From positions 19,066 to 83,065 of the forward strand of contig DAOTXN010000148.1 in assembly GCA_034435435.1 (NCBI GenBank): DNA of 64,000 bases, in the 5' to 3' direction. The notes under the pieces were generated by a model. That model saw only the letters and a program-made list of their open reading frames with translations. It was not told the DNA's origin and made no database searches. How positions within the stretch are numbered: position 1 is the stretch's first letter; each line of letters starts with the position of its first letter. Origin of the DNA: DAOTXN01 sp034435435 (GTDB lineage: Bacteria > Chloroflexota > Anaerolineae > S140-20). Position numbers and translations under genes: made by a program. Shown in pieces: positions 60,680 to 64,000 of the stretch.

Positions 60680-61093
60680 CTAATCACCGGCTGTACCTAG
60701 TGACAGGCGAGGGCGAAACTTGTAGCCGTAGACCAGTATACCCCTATTGCCTTCCTGGCGGATTTTGCGGGTGGTCATCTCGACGGGCATGCCCACCGCA
60801 ACGTTCTCTGGCTCGACGTCGGCCAGTTGCGCCGTGACCAGCGGTCCTTCTTCCAGCTTGACCAACGCCACGGTGTAGGGCAGGTTGTCCTCGTAACCCT
60901 CAGGTACGCTGTAGAGGGTGCTGTAGGAATAGACCTCGCCCAATCCGCTAAAGGTATAGGGGGTCTTGGCCGGGGCTTCGCAATCGGGGCACAGATCGCG
61001 TGGAGGGAAGATTTTATTCCCGCACGCTTCGCATACTTCACCGACCAGCCCGTAGCGCTGGTGTTGCGTTCTCCAATGTCTTGCTACCTGCAT
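60680..61093 (-). CDS. Zn-ribbon OB-fold (DUF35) protein of the thiolase/HMG-CoA synthase complex
   Basis: 137 residues from ATG 61093 (GGAGG 6 nt upstream). N-terminal rubredoxin-like zinc ribbon with CEACG and CPDCEAP, then an OB fold (GLGEVYSYSTLYSVPEG, YTVALVKLEEGPLVTAQL). In archaea the DUF35 protein bridges acetoacetyl-CoA thiolase and HMG-CoA synthase and channels the intermediate; gene order here (synthase, thiolase, DUF35) is the same, so the same job is likely. Separated from the thiolase by a 65-bp inverted-repeat element. Confidence 0.9.
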   Translation of the reverse strand: MQVARHWRTQHQRYGLVGEVCEACGNKIFPPRDLCPDCEAPAKTPYTFSGLGEVYSYSTLYSVPEGYEDNLPYTVALVKLEEGPLVTAQLADVEPENVAVGMPVEMTTRKIRQEGNRGILVYGYKFRPRLSLGTAGD

Positions 61094-61111
61094 TTCAACC
61101 TCCATTTAGAG

Positions 61112-61176
61112 TTACCACCAGGACACAAAGGATACCAAGCCTTTCTTTACTTTGTGTCTTGGCGTTTTGGTGGTAA
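61112..61176. repeat. Inverted-repeat element TTACCACCA...TGGTGGTAA
   Basis: Nested arms TTACCACCA (61112-61120)/TGGTGGTAA (61168-61176) and GACACAAAG (61122-61130)/CTTTGTGTC (61150-61158). A member of the common ACACAAAG-type dispersed family, placed between thiolase and DUF35 genes. Confidence 0.75.
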
Positions 61177-61178
61177 AT

Positions 61179-62339
61179 TCACTCCATAGCTTCCAATATG
61201 TGTGTAATCACGGTGGCGCCGCTGCCGCCGATGTTTTGCGTCATCGCCAGATGGGCGTTGCGCACCTGGTTGGCTCCCGCCTGGCCGCGCAATTGTTGCA
61301 CCGCTTCCACCAGTTGATATACACCCGTCGCCCCCACCGGGTGGCCGCGAGCTTTCAGCCCACCCATCGTACAAAGAGGCAGCTTGCCCTCGATGCCAAT
61401 CTCGCCATCTAGGCCCAGTCGCACGCCCTGTCCGCGTCCGGCAAAGCCACTGGCCTCCAGCGACAGCACCGACATGATGGAAAAAGCGTCGTGCAGCTCG
61501 AACAGGTCAATGTCGGCAGGCTGCACCTCTGCTTGCTGATAGGCTTTGTAGGCAGAAAGGGCAACACCTTCCAGCACCAATGGGTCGCGCCGGTCGTGTA
61601 GGGCTAGAGCATCGGTGGCTGTGGCCGAGGCCAACACGCGCACCGGGCGTGCGTTGGGCAGACTTTTGCTCACATCGGCCGAGGCCAGCACGATGGCTGC
61701 TGCGCCGTCACATATCGGCGACGAATCCATCAGGTTGATGGGGTCGGCGATCATCTTGGCTTGAGTAAAGGCCTGCTGACTGATAGTAAAGGGGAACATG
61801 GCATACGGATTGTTGACTGCGTTGAGATGCGCATTGATGGTGAACGGCGCGAAGGCATCGTGAGACACGCCAAATTCGTGCATATAGCGGCGCATGAGCA
61901 GCGCATTGAGCGAGACGAAAGACAAACCGTGCAGGGCTTCATAATCGGCGTCGGCGGCCATAGCCAGGGCTGCGGTCGTCTCTTCGCTTTTGCGGTCGGT
62001 CATCTTTTCCACACCGACCACGAGCACCACGTCGGCCATGCCGCCGGCCACGGCGATGTAGCCCAAGCGGGCCGCCGCCGCGCCCGATCCGCACGCTGCT
62101 TCGATCTTGTACGCTTCGATGCCGCGCAGACTGGCAAAGTCGGCGATGAGCGCGCCCAGGTGTTCCTGTCCGGTCAGCTCGCCGGAGAGCATGTTGCCTA
62201 CCAGCAGCATGTCCACTTGCTCGACCCCGGCGTCTCGTAGCGCGGCCAGCAACGCCTCCAGCGCCAGATGCCGCAGCGAGAGGTCCCAATGTTCGCCAAC
62301 CCGAGTTTGTCCGATGCCGATGATGTGTACGTCTCTCAT
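61179..62339 (-). CDS. Archaeal-type acetoacetyl-CoA thiolase
   Basis: 386 residues. Thiolase-fold enzyme that condenses two acetyl-CoA to acetoacetyl-CoA, first step of the mevalonate pathway. Nucleophile Cys83 (EAACGSG), His in ELHDAFS and His in KARGHPVGATG. The C-terminal CxG Cys of classical thiolases is absent (MTQNIGGSG), as in the archaeal/SCP2-like group. Adjacent to HMG-CoA synthase and DUF35. Its promoter region has a perfect 16-bp palindrome, so it may be regulated separately from the synthase. Confidence 0.9.
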   Translation of the reverse strand: MRDVHIIGIGQTRVGEHWDLSLRHLALEALLAALRDAGVEQVDMLLVGNMLSGELTGQEHLGALIADFASLRGIEAYKIEAACGSGAAAARLGYIAVAGGMADVVLVVGVEKMTDRKSEETTAALAMAADADYEALHGLSFVSLNALLMRRYMHEFGVSHDAFAPFTINAHLNAVNNPYAMFPFTISQQAFTQAKMIADPINLMDSSPICDGAAAIVLASADVSKSLPNARPVRVLASATATDALALHDRRDPLVLEGVALSAYKAYQQAEVQPADIDLFELHDAFSIMSVLSLEASGFAGRGQGVRLGLDGEIGIEGKLPLCTMGGLKARGHPVGATGVYQLVEAVQQLRGQAGANQVRNAHLAMTQNIGGSGATVITHILEAME

Positions 62340-62356
62340 ACCTGCTCTTGAAATTA

Positions 62357-62380
62357 GTTAGAAATTTCTAACCAATTGTA
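62357..62380 (-). promoter_or_regulatory. Palindromic operator and -10 box before the thiolase gene
   Basis: GTTAGAAATTTCTAAC (62357-62372), perfect palindrome, directly after a TACAAT -10 box on the minus strand (62380-62375). The -35 is weak. Placed to block transcription start; no regulator gene is in view. Confidence 0.65.
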
Positions 62381-62449
62381 CCCTGTCCCAAAGAATTTTT
62401 AGATAGGCTTTTGGTCCTGTTGCGCCCAAGCTCAAGGCATGCTCTGTCT

Positions 62450-63523
62450 TTACTCGACAAGCAGTTTTTGACGCCAGCGCGCATAGGTCGCATAGTCTAT
62501 CTCGACCCGCCGGTTGATATAGGCGCGGGTAGAGGGGGCTAGATGGCGGCGCGCTGCCAGCGTCTCGGTCACGCGCAGGGAAAAAGCATCGCTGCCGGCC
62601 CCCGACCCGAAAGAGACCTGCAAAATCCGGTCGCCGGGCCGCGCCACATCCAACACGGCCGTCAGCCCGGTCATTGACGATCCGGCGTAGGTATTGCCAA
62701 TCTCGTTCACCAGCAGGCCAGGACCCAGTTGTTCCCGGCTAAAGCCCAAATCCTTCCCCGCTTTGAGGGGAAACTTGGCATTGGGCTGGTGGAACACGGC
62801 GTAGGTGTAATCGGCGGCCGTGGCATCCAAGGATTCTAGCAGTGCGTGCGCCGCGGCCAGTGTGTGGTGGAAATAGGCCGGTTCGCCGGTAAAACGCGCC
62901 CCGTGGTCGGGATAATGCTGATAGGCCCGTCGCCAAAAGTCGGGCGTGTCGCTGACGTAGGAAATGGAGCCTTCGATAATGACCAGCGGCGCGTGCTCCT
63001 CATCGCCGTCGGCCCGGCCGAGGATGTAGGCCGCACCGCCCGCCGCCGCCGTGTATTCCAGCGCATCGCCGGGGCGCCCCTGGGCCGTGTCGGCGCCCAC
63101 GGCCAGCGCATACTCGACCATGCCTGATCCGACGATGCCGATGGCGGCCTGAAAGGCTTCGGTGCCGGCTTTGCAGGCAAATTCCCAGTCGCCGCTCAGG
63201 GTGTAGGGTGTGGCGCCGATAGTCTCGGCCAGGATCGTACCGGTCGGCTTGACGGCGTAGGGATGGCTCTCGCTGCCCACCCATACCGCGCCGATGCGCG
63301 CCGGGTCTAACCCGCCGGTGCGCTTGAGCGCGTTACGTGCGGCTTCGAGGGCGATGGTAAGCGTATCTTCGTCCGGTCCCGGGACGGATTTTTCCCTAAC
63401 AGGCCAGTCGCTATAGCCGCCCGTCCACACCCGCGAGACCTCGCTGCCCGGCAGGCGGTAACGCGGGATGTAGGTTCCGTAGCCGATGATGCCGACGGGG
63501 CGATCAGTGATCCAGTGTTTCAT
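62450..63523 (-). CDS. Hydroxymethylglutaryl-CoA synthase, archaeal type
   Basis: 357 residues from ATG 63523 (GAGG 7 nt upstream; an ATG at 63526 is adjacent). Joins acetoacetyl-CoA and acetyl-CoA to HMG-CoA. Opens VGIIGYGTYIPRYRL; nucleophile Cys117 in DWEFACKAGTEA; Glu region GSESHPYAVKPT; His in FHQPNAKFP; GNTYAGSSMTGL and FGSGAGSDAFS near the end. The sequence is of the archaeal rather than the Gram-positive cocci type. Lies between HMG-CoA reductase and thiolase on the same strand. Confidence 0.94.
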   Translation of the reverse strand: MKHWITDRPVGIIGYGTYIPRYRLPGSEVSRVWTGGYSDWPVREKSVPGPDEDTLTIALEAARNALKRTGGLDPARIGAVWVGSESHPYAVKPTGTILAETIGATPYTLSGDWEFACKAGTEAFQAAIGIVGSGMVEYALAVGADTAQGRPGDALEYTAAAGGAAYILGRADGDEEHAPLVIIEGSISYVSDTPDFWRRAYQHYPDHGARFTGEPAYFHHTLAAAHALLESLDATAADYTYAVFHQPNAKFPLKAGKDLGFSREQLGPGLLVNEIGNTYAGSSMTGLTAVLDVARPGDRILQVSFGSGAGSDAFSLRVTETLAARRHLAPSTRAYINRRVEIDYATYARWRQKLLVE

Positions 63524-63534
63524 CATCCTACCTC

Positions 63535-63588
63535 GTGAAACGTGAAGCGAAAAACGTGAATCACCAGGCATGTTTTACGTTTCACGTC
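63535..63588. repeat. GTGAAACGTGAA repeat between HMGS and HMGR
   Basis: GTGAAACGTGAAGCG (63535-63549) and, inverted, TTTTACGTTTCACG (63573-63586). The HMG-CoA reductase stop codon (63575-63577) and its last residues (RRET) lie within it. Confidence 0.75.
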
Positions 63589-64000
63589 TCAAAATCTCCT
63601 GCGCTCGATCTACGCGAACCACGCCCTCGCGCACCAGTTGCCCGGCGACGCGGGCCACCTGCTCGCCGCTGGCCCCGGCGGCGATGGCGACTTGGCGGGC
63701 GTGCAATTCCATGTGGCCGCGTTGGATGCCCTCGGTGGCAAGCGCGCGGATGGCGGCCAGATTCTGAGCCAGTCCCACGGCTGCGATGATCTCGGCCAGC
63801 TCGCGCGCGCCGGTCACGCCCAAAATTTTGAGCGCGACGCGAGCTAGCGGATGCACGCGGGTCGCGCCGCCCACCGTGCCGACCACCAACGGCAGTTCCA
63901 GCGTGCCGACCAGTTTCTGTGCGTCCTCGTCTAGTTGCCACGTGCTGAGGCTGGTATAGCGCCCGCTGCGGGCGGCGTAGGCGTGCGCGCCGGCTTCGAC
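63575..64000 (-). CDS. HMG-CoA reductase, class II, N-terminus outside window
   Basis: C-terminal 141 residues of a class II (bacterial/archaeal mvaA-type) HMG-CoA reductase, which reduces HMG-CoA to mevalonate. Seen: AGAHAYAARSGRYTSLSTW, VVGTVGGATRVHPLARVAL, AEIIAAVGLAQNLAAIRAL and the catalytic-His segment GIQRGHMELHARQVAIAAGA. The gene enters from the right edge. It is first in the operon reductase-synthase-thiolase-DUF35. The last four residues are repeat-encoded. Confidence 0.93.
   Translation of the reverse strand, partial: VEAGAHAYAARSGRYTSLSTWQLDEDAQKLVGTLELPLVVGTVGGATRVHPLARVALKILGVTGARELAEIIAAVGLAQNLAAIRALATEGIQRGHMELHARQVAIAAGASGEQVARVAGQLVREGVVRVDRAQEILRRET

Overview
The window is a GC-rich bacterial chromosome segment, most likely from an uncultured Chloroflexota (Anaerolineae-like) organism. 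This is inferred, not proven, from gene content: archaeal-type mevalonate genes, a fused MurF-alanine racemase, a MalT-like ATPase fused to a BTAD/SARP output, TIGR01906 and DUF3786 proteins, many GTG/TTG starts, and a heavy load of short dispersed palindromic and tandem repeats between genes. No rRNA, tRNA, CRISPR array or phage was seen.

Layout. 1-4.3 kb (minus): epimerase fragment, Maf, and an ALDH7-type aldehyde dehydrogenase next to a putative metalloenzyme. 4.5-10.1 kb (plus): DUF3800 protein, frameshifted creatininase, MFS exporter, MoxR ATPase + VWA protein. 10.2-12.5 kb (minus): TIGR01906 membrane protein and spermidine-synthase-like membrane protein. 12.5-17.6 kb: a compact regulatory island made of a large STAND/SARP regulator flanked by two small-peptide genes, DUF5317 and a single-domain response regulator; two promoters share a direct-repeat operator. 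17.6-25.3 kb: lipoprotein, DUF3786, ornithine aminotransferase, MutS, QueG. 25.4-32 kb: DUF1385, a metallophosphatase-fold gene with an in-frame TGA (candidate selenoprotein), LarA-like protein, PEP carboxykinase and an unknown neighbour. 32-36 kb: two tandem GAF-PAS histidine kinases and a membrane protein. 36-39.5 kb: TetR-ABC efflux operon, Uma2 protein. 39.5-46.2 kb: Ser/Thr kinase with a LiaF-like tail, TopA, two proteins with degenerate zincin motifs. 46.2-51.5 kb: two trypsin-like proteases, a NarL-type regulator, an ECF sigma/anti-sigma pair. 51.7-55.2 kb: MurF-Alr fusion, PIN/AbrB toxin-antitoxin. 55.2-60.5 kb: winged-helix AAA ATPase + STAND-HEAT protein, LysM lipoprotein. 60.7-64 kb: mevalonate operon (DUF35, thiolase, HMG-CoA synthase, HMG-CoA reductase fragment).

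Most notable: (1) an in-frame TGA replacing the second Cys of a PCGC-like motif, followed at once by a strong hairpin; (2) the SARP/peptide island with GGTAAGC repeats placed 9 bp before matched -10 boxes; (3) a 45-aa peptide gene; (4) many genes whose stop codons lie inside dispersed repeats, including two copies of one MITE that each supply the TAG of the adjoining gene; (5) a STAND-HEAT/AAA two-gene module of unknown role.
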